A stretch of DNA of 64,000 nt. Source: UBA6163 sp041753075 (lineage in GTDB: Bacteria; Planctomycetota; Planctomycetia; Pirellulales; Pirellulaceae). Shown here piece by piece: positions 42,291-50,658 of this stretch. The DNA lies in the NCBI GenBank assembly GCA_041753075.1, contig JBGSVE010000166.1, positions 55,777 to 119,776 of the forward strand. Reading direction: 5' to 3'. A program made the translations under genes and the position numbers. Positions within the stretch are counted from its first letter, which is position 1, and each line of letters starts with the position of its first letter. Below the pieces are notes generated by a model, which saw only the letters and a program-made list of their open reading frames with translations, ran no database searches and was not told the origin of the DNA.

Positions 42291-43124
42291 TTATCGAATG
42301 AGGTTAAGATTAAATTGAATCGCCAACGCCCGCGCCGCGCTGGCTTCGCTAATCGAGATCGGACGCGACAATCGATCGTCATGCTTGGCTTGCCAGCGTG
42401 GCAGGTAGCCATCTCGCAAACTGAATTTAACGCTTGGCATATTGTCGGCAACCCAACGAACGATTGGGACAAAACAGCAATCGTGGTGGCCGGGCAAGAT
42501 AAGGTGACGCACAATCAGGTTACCCATTTCGGCTGCGGCAAGCAAATTCCGCGTCACGATTCCGACATAGTTTGGCACACTGGCAATGTGCTTGGCACAC
42601 GCATCGTTGCCGAATTTGAAGTCGGCGACGTAGGTATCGACGACGCCGTCGAGCAGCCGAAGCGTCTGGGGCGTCGCGTAAAAGTCGGATTTCCAGGTGA
42701 TCGGCGGCAATGAATCGACGGCGGCCATCGCTTTCAAAATTGCGGGCAAGTGAATGTTCGGTTCGCCGCCAACCCATTGCAAATTCGTCGCCCGCTTATC
42801 GGCTTCCTGATGCAACGAGCGAGTCAAAAATTCCGGCGTCAGCTCGGTGCCCAGCCGCGGGTTGAACGCGTTGACTTCGGCGATGCAGAATTTGCAGCGC
42901 AAGTCGCAACCGGACAAGTAGAACAAATGCGACGGAATCAATTCGGTCTCTTCGCCATACTCGACGCGGTGGCGAAAGACTCGCGCGGTGGCGTCAGCGT
43001 GACATGGACCTCGCTGGCCGACGAGCCGATTGACGCCGCAGCGATGTTCGCACAATTGACACCCGGTCAAATGAACGGCAGCGGCGGCGGAGCGGTCGAG
43101 CAAACTCGGTTGCTGTAATGGCAT
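42291..43124 (-). CDS. Radical SAM protein, PflA-like (COG1313 type)
   Basis: A 277-residue enzyme with an N-terminal Cys-rich lead (CQLCEHRCGVNRLVGQRGPC) and the radical SAM motif CDLRCKFC (C73, C77, C80), followed by LQWVGGEPNIHLP, typical of the 'putative pyruvate formate-lyase activating' group. No pyruvate formate-lyase is in the window, so the substrate is open. The gene leads the minus-strand run that continues with the Ycf46-like cluster. Confidence 0.85.
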   Translation of the reverse strand: MPLQQPSLLDRSAAAAVHLTGCQLCEHRCGVNRLVGQRGPCHADATARVFRHRVEYGEETELIPSHLFYLSGCDLRCKFCIAEVNAFNPRLGTELTPEFLTRSLHQEADKRATNLQWVGGEPNIHLPAILKAMAAVDSLPPITWKSDFYATPQTLRLLDGVVDTYVADFKFGNDACAKHIASVPNYVGIVTRNLLAAAEMGNLIVRHLILPGHHDCCFVPIVRWVADNMPSVKFSLRDGYLPRWQAKHDDRLSRPISISEASAARALAIQFNLNLIR

Positions 43125-43147
43125 TGATATCAGTTACGGAGACGAGA

Positions 43148-43210
43148 GTAGAACGGCTGTCCTCAGCCGTTCGGGCTTCGACTGAACGATTGGGACAATT
43201 GGTTTACAAT
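43148..43210. repeat. GTAGAAC-type palindromic repeat
   Basis: GTAGAACGGCTGTCCTCAGC with CGTTCGGG, then ACGATTGGGACAATTGGTTT and ACAAT. It lies between the divergent radical SAM and acs genes, so here the element is in a promoter region, unlike most copies. Confidence 0.75.
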
Positions 43211-43299
43211 TTGAACGTCAGTGTAACCGGCGGTGTCGGCAAGTTACACTGGCTCCCTGTTCGGCTCCCTATATCCTTGTTCGCCAGGTATCACTCGTC

Positions 43300-45261
43300 A
43301 TGTTTCAAGCCAGTTCTGGGCAAATCGATCACGTCCTCGTCGAAAACCGCTCGTTCCCACCGCCACCGGATTTCACCATCAAGGCCGTGATCTCGACGCT
43401 GGCCCAATACGAAGCAATGTACGCCGAGGCTCGCGACCATCGCGATGCGTTTTGGCAGCGAGAAGCAATGGAGCATCTGCACTGGTTCGCTCCGTTTGAC
43501 CAAGTTTGTGATTGGCAATCGCCCAACGCCAAGTGGTTTGTCGGTGGCAAGACCAACGCCAGCTACAATTGCCTGGACGCAAACGTCGAGGCCGGACTGG
43601 GAAACAAGATCGCGATCCTGTGGGAAGGCGAGCCGGGGGACACTCGGTCGTTGACTTACAGCGAGCTGCTCGGCGAAGTTTGCAGGTGTGCCGCGGCGCT
43701 GCGGTCGTTGGGCATCCGACGCGGCGATGTTATCAGTCTCTATATGCCGATGACGCCGGAGTTGCCGATCGCGATGTTGGCATGTGCGCGAATCGGAGCG
43801 ATTCATAGCGTGATCTTTGCGGGCTTCAGCGCCGAGTCGATCGCGGATCGCAACAACGATGCCTCCGCCAAACTGATTATCACCGCCGATGGGCTGTACC
43901 GCCGCGGCAAGGTGCTGATGCTGAAATCCACGGTTGATGAAGCCTTGGCAAAATCGCCAACGGTCCAGCATTGCCTCGTCTTATCACGGATCGGTTCGGA
44001 CGACACGCCGATGACTGCGGGCCGCGATGTGTGGTGGCACGATGTCGTTGATCCGCAAAGCGATACGTTGGCCGCCGAGGAACTTGACAGCGACACGCCG
44101 CTGTTCATTCTTTATACGTCCGGCAGCACTGGCAAACCAAAAGGCATCTTTCACGCCACCGCCGGTTACAACTTGTGGGCCAAGCGAACGTTCCAGTGGG
44201 TCTTTGATCATCGCAGCGATGACGTTTATTGGTGTACGGCCGATTGCGGTTGGATCACCGGCCACAGCTACTTTGTCTACGGGCCGTTGTCCTCGGGCGC
44301 GACGTGTTTGATGTACGAAGGCGCACCGAATCAACCTGCGGAAGATCGGTTTTGGCAGTTGATCGAAAAGTATCGCGTGACGATTCTTTACACCGCTCCG
44401 ACCGCCGTTCGCACGTTCATCAAATGGGGCGACGACCATGTCGCGAAGCATGACTTGACGAGTTTACGTTTGTTGGGCAGCGTCGGCGAAGGCATCAATC
44501 CCGAGGCGTGGATGTGGTATCACGAAAAGATCGGCGGCGCGCGCTGTCCGATCGTCGACACTTGGTGGCAAACCGAAACCGGCGGCATCATGATGAGTCC
44601 GCTGCCGGGTATCACCGCGACCAAGCCGGGATCGTGTACCCGTCCGTTGCCCGGCGTGGTTCCCGTCGTTGTCGATGAAGAAGGCATGCAGATCGAGGGC
44701 GATCACGGCGGCATGTTGTGCATCGCCCAGCCTTGGCCGGGAATGCTGCGCGGCATTTGGGGCGACGAAGAACGATACGCCGAACAGTATTGGAAGCTGG
44801 TTCCCGGCAAGTATTTAACGGGCGACAACGCGCGTCGTGACAGTGACGGGTATTACTGGATCATGGGCCGCATCGATGATGTCATCAACGTGTCCGGTCA
44901 TCGCCTGAGTACGATCGAAGTCGAGAGCGCGCTGGTCAGTCATCCGGCGGTTTGCGAAGCCGCAGTGGTCGGCCGGCCGGATGAGCTCAAGGGTCAAGCG
45001 ATCGCGGCGTTTGTCACCATCTCGGGTTGCGAAGCGACGGAGGAGTTGCGCCAAGAATTACGTCAACACGTTCGCAAGGCGATTGGTGCGCTGGCCCAAC
45101 CTGACGATATTCGATTCACCGCAGCGGTGCCGAAGACACGCAGCGGCAAGATCATGCGCCGGTTGCTCCGCGACATTGCCGCTGGAAAAGAGTCCAGCGG
45201 TGACACATCGACGCTGGAAGACTATTCGGTGCTCGTTTCGCTTCGGCAAGAAGAGGCGTAA
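43300..45261 (+). CDS. acs: Acetyl-CoA synthetase
   Basis: A 653-residue AMP-forming enzyme converting acetate, ATP and CoA to acetyl-CoA. Family motifs are the adenylation P-loop FILYTSGSTGKPKGI, WWQTETGG, the hinge YWIMGRIDDVINVSGHR and the C-terminal catalytic-Lys motif PKTRSGKIMRR, whose Lys is the usual acetylation control site. ATG at 43300 gives the typical length. A repeat pair lies on each side of the gene. Confidence 0.97.
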   Translation: MFQASSGQIDHVLVENRSFPPPPDFTIKAVISTLAQYEAMYAEARDHRDAFWQREAMEHLHWFAPFDQVCDWQSPNAKWFVGGKTNASYNCLDANVEAGLGNKIAILWEGEPGDTRSLTYSELLGEVCRCAAALRSLGIRRGDVISLYMPMTPELPIAMLACARIGAIHSVIFAGFSAESIADRNNDASAKLIITADGLYRRGKVLMLKSTVDEALAKSPTVQHCLVLSRIGSDDTPMTAGRDVWWHDVVDPQSDTLAAEELDSDTPLFILYTSGSTGKPKGIFHATAGYNLWAKRTFQWVFDHRSDDVYWCTADCGWITGHSYFVYGPLSSGATCLMYEGAPNQPAEDRFWQLIEKYRVTILYTAPTAVRTFIKWGDDHVAKHDLTSLRLLGSVGEGINPEAWMWYHEKIGGARCPIVDTWWQTETGGIMMSPLPGITATKPGSCTRPLPGVVPVVVDEEGMQIEGDHGGMLCIAQPWPGMLRGIWGDEERYAEQYWKLVPGKYLTGDNARRDSDGYYWIMGRIDDVINVSGHRLSTIEVESALVSHPAVCEAAVVGRPDELKGQAIAAFVTISGCEATEELRQELRQHVRKAIGALAQPDDIRFTAAVPKTRSGKIMRRLLRDIAAGKESSGDTSTLEDYSVLVSLRQEEA

Positions 45262-45264
45262 CAA

Positions 45265-45348
45265 CATAGAAGAACGAACGTCCCCAATCGTTTGGGATGC
45301 CGCGCTAGCAGAGGAGCCCAAACCATTGGGACAATGGGTTCTACAAGG
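45265..45348. repeat. GTAGAAC-type palindromic repeat, full-length divergent copy
   Basis: AGAAGAACGAACGTCCCCAA, TCGTTTGGGATG, GAGCCCAAACCATTGGGACA, ATGGGTTCTACAAGG. The layout is the same as at 17984-18064, with the outer left end degraded. It lies between the convergent acs and PQQ-propeller genes. Confidence 0.8.
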
Positions 45349-45356
45349 GTTTGCCT

Positions 45357-46643
45357 TTATAGATTTTCGCCGATGGTCAAGCAGCGTAACTCGTCTTCAA
45401 CGCGCAGAAGTAATTTGCCGTCCGCATAGGCTGGTGATGCACTGACGGGACCGCCTAGATTGACTTCCCCAAGCTTGCCGAACTTGTCGCCACATTGCAA
45501 CACGATCGCCTTGCCGTCAAGCGAAATGACCAGCATCTTGTTGCCGACAATGATCGGGGACGCTCCGTAATTGCCGCCGATTCGCTCGCTCCAAACCACT
45601 TCACCGTCGGCGATTCGTATCCGCGATGCGATTCCGTTGTCGGCGACCAACATTAAACAATCGCCATCGACAGCGGACGTTGGTACATACGGTGCGGCGC
45701 GATCAAGTCGATACAATAACTCCGGTGCAGCGTCTGGTGAAACAGGAATTTTGATACCGACAAGAACATTGCCGCCGCCACCGCTGCCGCAGGTTGCGAT
45801 CGCCACGTCACCGACCACGATTGGCGAACCGACGGATCGTTTGTCAAAAACCGGCATTTCCCAGAGTTTTTTTCCTGAGGCCGCGTCGATGCCAAAGACG
45901 CCGTTGCCAGTTCCGGCGGCGATGATTTGAGTCTCACTGCTGGGACTTTCAAACTTCGCGGGCACACCGTAGCAGGTACGTGTTGCCTGCAGCGGCGTGA
46001 TCCAACGAGTGTCGCCGGTTTCGGCATCGACGGCGATCATCCGTTCGTGGCTGGGTTCTTTTCCGGCGGGCAATTCTTCGGCTTGCTGCGAGTCGTAGAG
46101 CACGACGAGCGAGTCAATTACCGCCGGTGACGTTCCAAATCCGTGATCGCTTTGCCATGGGCCGAAGTCGCGTGCCCAGACTTCGTTGCCGGTCATGTCG
46201 ATGCAGCGCAGCCAGGTATGAATGTCGTCGGCGTAGCAAAAGTAGATGTGATTCCCCGCGATCGTCGGTGTGCTGGCCGCATAGGAGTTCCGCGCGTGAA
46301 GATGATATTGGCCGATGGGATACGACTTTTTCCAAACCGTCGCACCGGTGTCGATCCCGATTGCGTGCAGCGTTAGGGCCGTTTTCGTGGGATCAAACGC
46401 CAACAGAAACACGTTACCACCGTCAATCGCCATCGAACCAACGTCGCGGTGCCCCAGCGAAACGCGCCAGGCATAGTCCTTGTCACTCCACGAATCGGGC
46501 AATGATCCCGCGACGTGCCCATGGCCAAGCGGCCCGCGAAACGAAGTCCAACCGGTTGCGGTGGCGGTCGGGCCGTCCGCTTTGGCGGGCGAATAACTTG
46601 ATACGTCGAGGCAAATCAAGCTGATTAGCAGTATTGATTTCAT
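45357..46643 (-). CDS. Exported PQQ-type beta-propeller protein
   Basis: A 428-residue protein with a signal peptide (MKSILLISLICLDVSSYSPA) and PQQ/BamB-like repeats throughout: WTSFRGPLGHGHV, GATVWKKSYP, GNEVWARDFG, GDTRWITPLQ, GKKLWEMPV, GEVVWSERIGG. These exported propellers are numerous in planctomycetes and mostly unassigned. ATG at 46643 begins the signal peptide; the frame extends to 46688. The propeller type is the same as that fused to two of the caspases, but this protein is solitary. Confidence 0.8.
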   Translation of the reverse strand: MKSILLISLICLDVSSYSPAKADGPTATATGWTSFRGPLGHGHVAGSLPDSWSDKDYAWRVSLGHRDVGSMAIDGGNVFLLAFDPTKTALTLHAIGIDTGATVWKKSYPIGQYHLHARNSYAASTPTIAGNHIYFCYADDIHTWLRCIDMTGNEVWARDFGPWQSDHGFGTSPAVIDSLVVLYDSQQAEELPAGKEPSHERMIAVDAETGDTRWITPLQATRTCYGVPAKFESPSSETQIIAAGTGNGVFGIDAASGKKLWEMPVFDKRSVGSPIVVGDVAIATCGSGGGGNVLVGIKIPVSPDAAPELLYRLDRAAPYVPTSAVDGDCLMLVADNGIASRIRIADGEVVWSERIGGNYGASPIIVGNKMLVISLDGKAIVLQCGDKFGKLGEVNLGGPVSASPAYADGKLLLRVEDELRCLTIGENL

Positions 46644-46785
46644 GATTTTGGCGGAGGCTTGAGGTGGGCGGGTGATTGCCACAAGCATAGTCGAAGTTTA
46701 GCCCAAGGGTGCGACCGGCGCAAGCGTGTCGAGTCACACCGGTTAAATGAATTGCAACGACTTTCCGGTGGCCGCGGCTCTACCA

Positions 46786-46843
46786 GTAGCCGGAGTCGCC
46801 AGACTTCGGATTGCAGAATCTGAAGTCTGGCGACTCCAGCTAC
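46786..46843. repeat. GGAGTCGCCAGACTTC hairpin element
   Basis: Two 22-bp arms (from GTAGCCGGAGTCGCC... to ...GACTCCAGCTAC) pair with one mismatch, and GATT/AATC continues the stem around a GCAG loop. It lies between the divergent PQQ-propeller and GNAT genes. No T-run follows. I recall similar elements in other planctomycete genomes, but only one copy is in this window. Confidence 0.75.
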
Positions 46844-46932
46844 GTTGGTATGAAAATATCTGCCGCGCCTAAGCCTGCGGCATGACGTAGGCTTCAACGA
46901 CGCCGCATGCCTCTATTCTGGAAAAATGACCC

Positions 46933-48129
46933 ATGTTTCGATTCGAGATTGCTGCCGACTACCGTCTGCTTTGGCAAGACGCCGCCGTTTGGAATTCGCT
47001 CGCCGGTGCTGCGCCGTTTCGCCAGACGCACTGGTTGGCAAGTTGGTGGGATCATTTTGGCGATTGTTTTCAACCGTACTGTGTTGTTGCGCGAGATTCG
47101 GCGGGCACCATTCGCGGATTACTGCCGTTGTATCGATCCGCAAACGCGCGTGGTGTGTTGCGGTTTGTTGGCGACGGCGAAGCGTGCAGTGATGGCTTGT
47201 CGATTCTGTGCCGCGATGAGGATGCGGATTGCTTAGGCGAAGAATTGGGTGCTTGGTTGTCGGTCATGGCGGCGCATCGTGAATGGGGTTGGAGCCTACT
47301 TGATCTCGACGGCATCGTCGCGGGAGATCTCGCGATGATTGCGTTCTCGCGCGGCTTGGCAGGCTCCGGTGCAGCGACCCATGCCCAATCGCGGATGCAC
47401 ACTTGGTTCAAGCCGACAACCGGCACCTGGGACCAATATCTAGCGAGCCTCAAGAACAAGCATCGTCGCCAAACTCGTCAGACCGACGAACGCATCGACC
47501 AAACACCGGGATTACAACGGCGACTGGCCACCGACGAAGCCAGCGTGCGGACGGACCTAGACGCGATGATTGAACTGCATCAACAACGTTGGAACGACGC
47601 GGGTGAGCCCGGAACGTATGCCAATCCTCGGTTCCGTGAATTCATCCATGCAGCCGCCGGGGCGTTTTGGCGCGCGGGGAAATTACGCATGGCGTCGTTA
47701 GCGATTGATGGCAAGATGATCGCTGGCGAATTGCATTTGATTGGTGGTGATGGAGCGATTTCGTTGTACAGCACCGGCGTTGATCGCGCCCACGGCGACT
47801 TGGGGCCGGGCCGCATGATGAATATTGAAACGATGAAATACGCCCATGCCAACTCGCTGCCGGGGATTGATTTCTTGCGCGGCGACGAACGCTATAAGTC
47901 GACGCTATTGGCACAACCAAAACGTTTGATCCGGTTGCGCGTGGTCCCCAATTCCGCCTGGAGCCGTGCACAGCACGCGGCTTGGAAAACTGGGTTCGAA
48001 ATCAAACAGTGGGTTCGCCGCAAGCGGGGATCCGAACCGATCGTCGTATTGCCCGGACTGGAATTGACGAATTTTGCACAATGTCACGACGCAAATGATT
48101 GCCCGCGGGGCTTCGTCGTGATGTTGTGA
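46933..48129 (+). CDS. GNAT-fold acetyltransferase (CelD/FemAB-like)
   Basis: A 398-residue protein with two GNAT-like halves, the pattern of the 'acetyltransferase involved in cellulose biosynthesis, CelD' group: APFRQTHWLASWWDHFGD near the N terminus, YLASLKNKHRRQTRQTDERI in the middle, and GELHLIGGDGAISLYSTGVD, IDFLRGDERYKSTLLAQPKR near the C terminus. It could modify a glycan, lipid or peptide; the substrate is unknown. The purH frame begins almost at once downstream. Confidence 0.8.
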   Translation: MFRFEIAADYRLLWQDAAVWNSLAGAAPFRQTHWLASWWDHFGDCFQPYCVVARDSAGTIRGLLPLYRSANARGVLRFVGDGEACSDGLSILCRDEDADCLGEELGAWLSVMAAHREWGWSLLDLDGIVAGDLAMIAFSRGLAGSGAATHAQSRMHTWFKPTTGTWDQYLASLKNKHRRQTRQTDERIDQTPGLQRRLATDEASVRTDLDAMIELHQQRWNDAGEPGTYANPRFREFIHAAAGAFWRAGKLRMASLAIDGKMIAGELHLIGGDGAISLYSTGVDRAHGDLGPGRMMNIETMKYAHANSLPGIDFLRGDERYKSTLLAQPKRLIRLRVVPNSAWSRAQHAAWKTGFEIKQWVRRKRGSEPIVVLPGLELTNFAQCHDANDCPRGFVVML

Positions 48130-48205
48130 TTTGGTGGCGACTCGACTAAAACACTGCTCGCAAATTTTAGTCGATCTTTTCCATTCCACCTGCGATCCAG
48201 CTACC

Positions 48206-49777
48206 GTGCGCGACGTTGTACCGATCAAGAATGCCATTCTCAGCGTCAGCGACAAGCTTGGCATCACCGATTTAGCGCTGGGTTTGCAGCGCGCCGGCGT
48301 CCGGCTTTTTAGCACCGGGGGGACGCGGCGTCACCTCGAACAATCCGGTATCGAAGTTCGCGATATTTCAAGTTACACCGGCTTCCCGGAAATGATGGAT
48401 GGTCGGCTGAAGACTTTGCACCCGAAAATTTTTGGGGGTATTTTGGCGATTCGTGACGACAAGAATCATGTCGAATCGATGCTCGAACACGACATGAAGC
48501 CGATTGATCTTGTCGTCGTCAATCTTTATCCGTTTAGCGCGACGGCGGAGAAAGTTGGTTCGACGCGCGATGAAGTGATCGAGCAAATTGATATTGGCGG
48601 GCCTAGTCTGGTTCGCGCCGCGGCGAAGAACCAAGGCGATGTTGCCGTGGCCACGAGCTCCGAACAGTATAGCGACATCCTGGCGATGATCGAAGATTTC
48701 GGCGGCACGAGTTTGGCACTGCGCCAACAACTTGCCTATGAGGCGTTCGAACACACGGCGGCCTATGATCGCGGCATCGCCGATTACTTGGGCGGTGACG
48801 CAGTGTCGCGAGATTTTCCGGCGACAATGCACTTTTCGTTGCGGCGCAAGATGCAACTTCGCTATGGCGAGAATCCGCATCAACGCGCGGCGCTCTACAG
48901 CGACCCACGTGTTCGCTCGGCGAACATTGTTAACGCACGCCAAGTTGGTGGCAAGGAATTGTCTTACAACAACTTGCTTGACCTCGACGCGGCGTTGGAA
49001 ATCGTGCGCGGCTTTACGTTGCCGGCATGTTCGGTGATGAAACATAACAACCCGTGCGGCGCAGCGACGGCTGAGAAATTGGCGCGGGCTTGCCGCAAGG
49101 CGCTCGCCGGTGATCCGCTCAGCGCGTTCGGTTCGGTACTCGGATTCAATCGCACGCTTGATTTGCAGACTGCCGAAATGCTTTGCGAGCCGGGATTATT
49201 TATCGAAGCGATTGTGGCACCGGATTACGAAGCCGCAGCGGTCGGTTTGTTGACGTCAAAACCGAAATGGAAAGACAACGTTCGGTTGATGCAGGTCGGA
49301 CGGCTTGATGATCCGGCTCCAGCTTTGCAGCGGCGATTCATCAGCGGTGGTGTGCTTGTGCAAGATGCCGACCGCATGGCTTCGGCTCCGCTGCAATGGA
49401 AAACGGTGACCGATACCGAGGTTGCCGACGCATTGTGGGATGATGTTTCCTTCGCCTGGGAAATGGTCCGACACGTCAAGAGCAACGCCATCGTGTTGGC
49501 CAAAGATACGTCGCTCGTTGGCGTGGGTGCGGGACAGATGAGTCGCGTTGACAGCGTCGAGATTGCGATTGATAAAGCGGGCGATCGATCGCGCGGCTCG
49601 GTGCTTGCCTCCGATGCGTTTTTTCCGTTTGCCGACTCGATCGATGCGGCGGCGGAATCGGGCATTGTGGCGATCATCCAGCCCGGCGGTTCGCGCCGCG
49701 ATGACGAGGTGATCGAAGCCTGCAACCGGCACGATATACCGATGATTGTTACCGGTCGCCGACACTTCAAGCATTAA
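48206..49777 (+). CDS. purH: Bifunctional AICAR transformylase / IMP cyclohydrolase
   Basis: Catalyses the last two steps of IMP synthesis. The N-terminal cyclohydrolase part shows NAILSVSDKLGITDL, LFSTGGTRRHLEQSG and DGRLKTLHPKIFGGIL; the C-terminal transformylase part shows LRYGENPHQRAALY, MKHNNPCGAA and HVKSNAIVLAKD, ending FAWEMV...GRRHFKH. GTG at 48206 gives 523 residues, the usual length; the frame is open from TTG at 48131. It is followed 3 bp later by trpC. Confidence 0.93.
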   Translation: MRDVVPIKNAILSVSDKLGITDLALGLQRAGVRLFSTGGTRRHLEQSGIEVRDISSYTGFPEMMDGRLKTLHPKIFGGILAIRDDKNHVESMLEHDMKPIDLVVVNLYPFSATAEKVGSTRDEVIEQIDIGGPSLVRAAAKNQGDVAVATSSEQYSDILAMIEDFGGTSLALRQQLAYEAFEHTAAYDRGIADYLGGDAVSRDFPATMHFSLRRKMQLRYGENPHQRAALYSDPRVRSANIVNARQVGGKELSYNNLLDLDAALEIVRGFTLPACSVMKHNNPCGAATAEKLARACRKALAGDPLSAFGSVLGFNRTLDLQTAEMLCEPGLFIEAIVAPDYEAAAVGLLTSKPKWKDNVRLMQVGRLDDPAPALQRRFISGGVLVQDADRMASAPLQWKTVTDTEVADALWDDVSFAWEMVRHVKSNAIVLAKDTSLVGVGAGQMSRVDSVEIAIDKAGDRSRGSVLASDAFFPFADSIDAAAESGIVAIIQPGGSRRDDEVIEACNRHDIPMIVTGRRHFKH

Positions 49778-49780
49778 ACC

Positions 49781-50575
49781 GTGGCGACCATTCTTGACGA
49801 TATCGTCGCAAAGACGCGGCAAACGATTGCCCGGGATAAGTCGCGAGTTGCCGGCGAAGAGCTACGCAGTCAGATTCGCGATTTGCCGCCGACAAAAGAT
49901 TTTCATGCGGCACTTTCGCGTACCGAACATGTGCGGTTGATAGCCGAAGTCAAACGCGCCAGTCCATCGGCGGGGCTGATTCGCGCGGACTTCGATCCGG
50001 TGCAAATCGCAAAGGCCTATGAGGCGTCCGGCGCCGCGTGTATTAGTGTGCTGACGGACGAGACATTCTTTCAAGGCAGCCTTGAGTATTTGCGATTGAT
50101 TCGCGCCGCCGTCGACTTGCCGCTGCTGCGCAAAGATTTCATCATTGATGATTATCAATTGTTGCAGGCTCGCGCCGCCGGAGCGGATTGCGCCCTGTTG
50201 ATCGCCGAATGTTTGTCAGCGGATGAGCTACGTCGTTTGCATGATGTCGCAACAGAGATCGGATTGCAAACATTGATCGAGTTGTACGATGTTGAGAACC
50301 TTGAGGCCGTATTAGCCACAACCACGCGGTTGGTTGGCGTCAACAATCGTGACCTGCGAACCTTCAAGGTCGACCTGCAACACACGCTTAAACTTCGCCA
50401 GCAAATTCCGCTGGACCGATTGGTGGTCGGCGAAAGCGGAATCGCGAATTATTCAGACGTAATGACGCTTGCTCGCGGCGGCGTCAAAGCGATTCTGGTT
50501 GGCGAATCGCTGATGCGAAAACCGGATGTTGGCTACGCGGTAGCGGCGCTGCTGGGCGATCAACGCGAGGTTTAA
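49781..50575 (+). CDS. trpC: Indole-3-glycerol phosphate synthase
   Basis: A 264-residue TIM-barrel enzyme of tryptophan synthesis. Family motifs: VRLIAEVKRASPSAGLIR, FDPVQIAKAYEASGAACISV, LPLLRKDFIIDDYQLLQARA, LVGVNNRDLRTFKVD, VVGESGIANYSDV. GTG start 3 bp after purH suggests joint transcription. The TAA stop abuts a GCTAGC-type repeat (GGTTTAAACCGGCGGCTAGC). Confidence 0.95.
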   Translation: MATILDDIVAKTRQTIARDKSRVAGEELRSQIRDLPPTKDFHAALSRTEHVRLIAEVKRASPSAGLIRADFDPVQIAKAYEASGAACISVLTDETFFQGSLEYLRLIRAAVDLPLLRKDFIIDDYQLLQARAAGADCALLIAECLSADELRRLHDVATEIGLQTLIELYDVENLEAVLATTTRLVGVNNRDLRTFKVDLQHTLKLRQQIPLDRLVVGESGIANYSDVMTLARGGVKAILVGESLMRKPDVGYAVAALLGDQREV

Positions 50576-50608
50576 ACCGGCGGCTAGCACCGATCCGCTC
50601 ACAAACCA
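50576..50608. repeat. GCTAGC-type palindromic repeat, copy 2
   Basis: ACCGGCGGCTAGCACCGATCC then GCTCACAAACC, matching parts of the copies at 10258-10320 and 63187-63254. It lies between the convergent trpC and sulfatase genes. Confidence 0.7.
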
Positions 50609-50658
50609 AACGACTCCGAACAGCAAGTCGTTTTTTAAACAAACCCGGCGCTGTCGAT

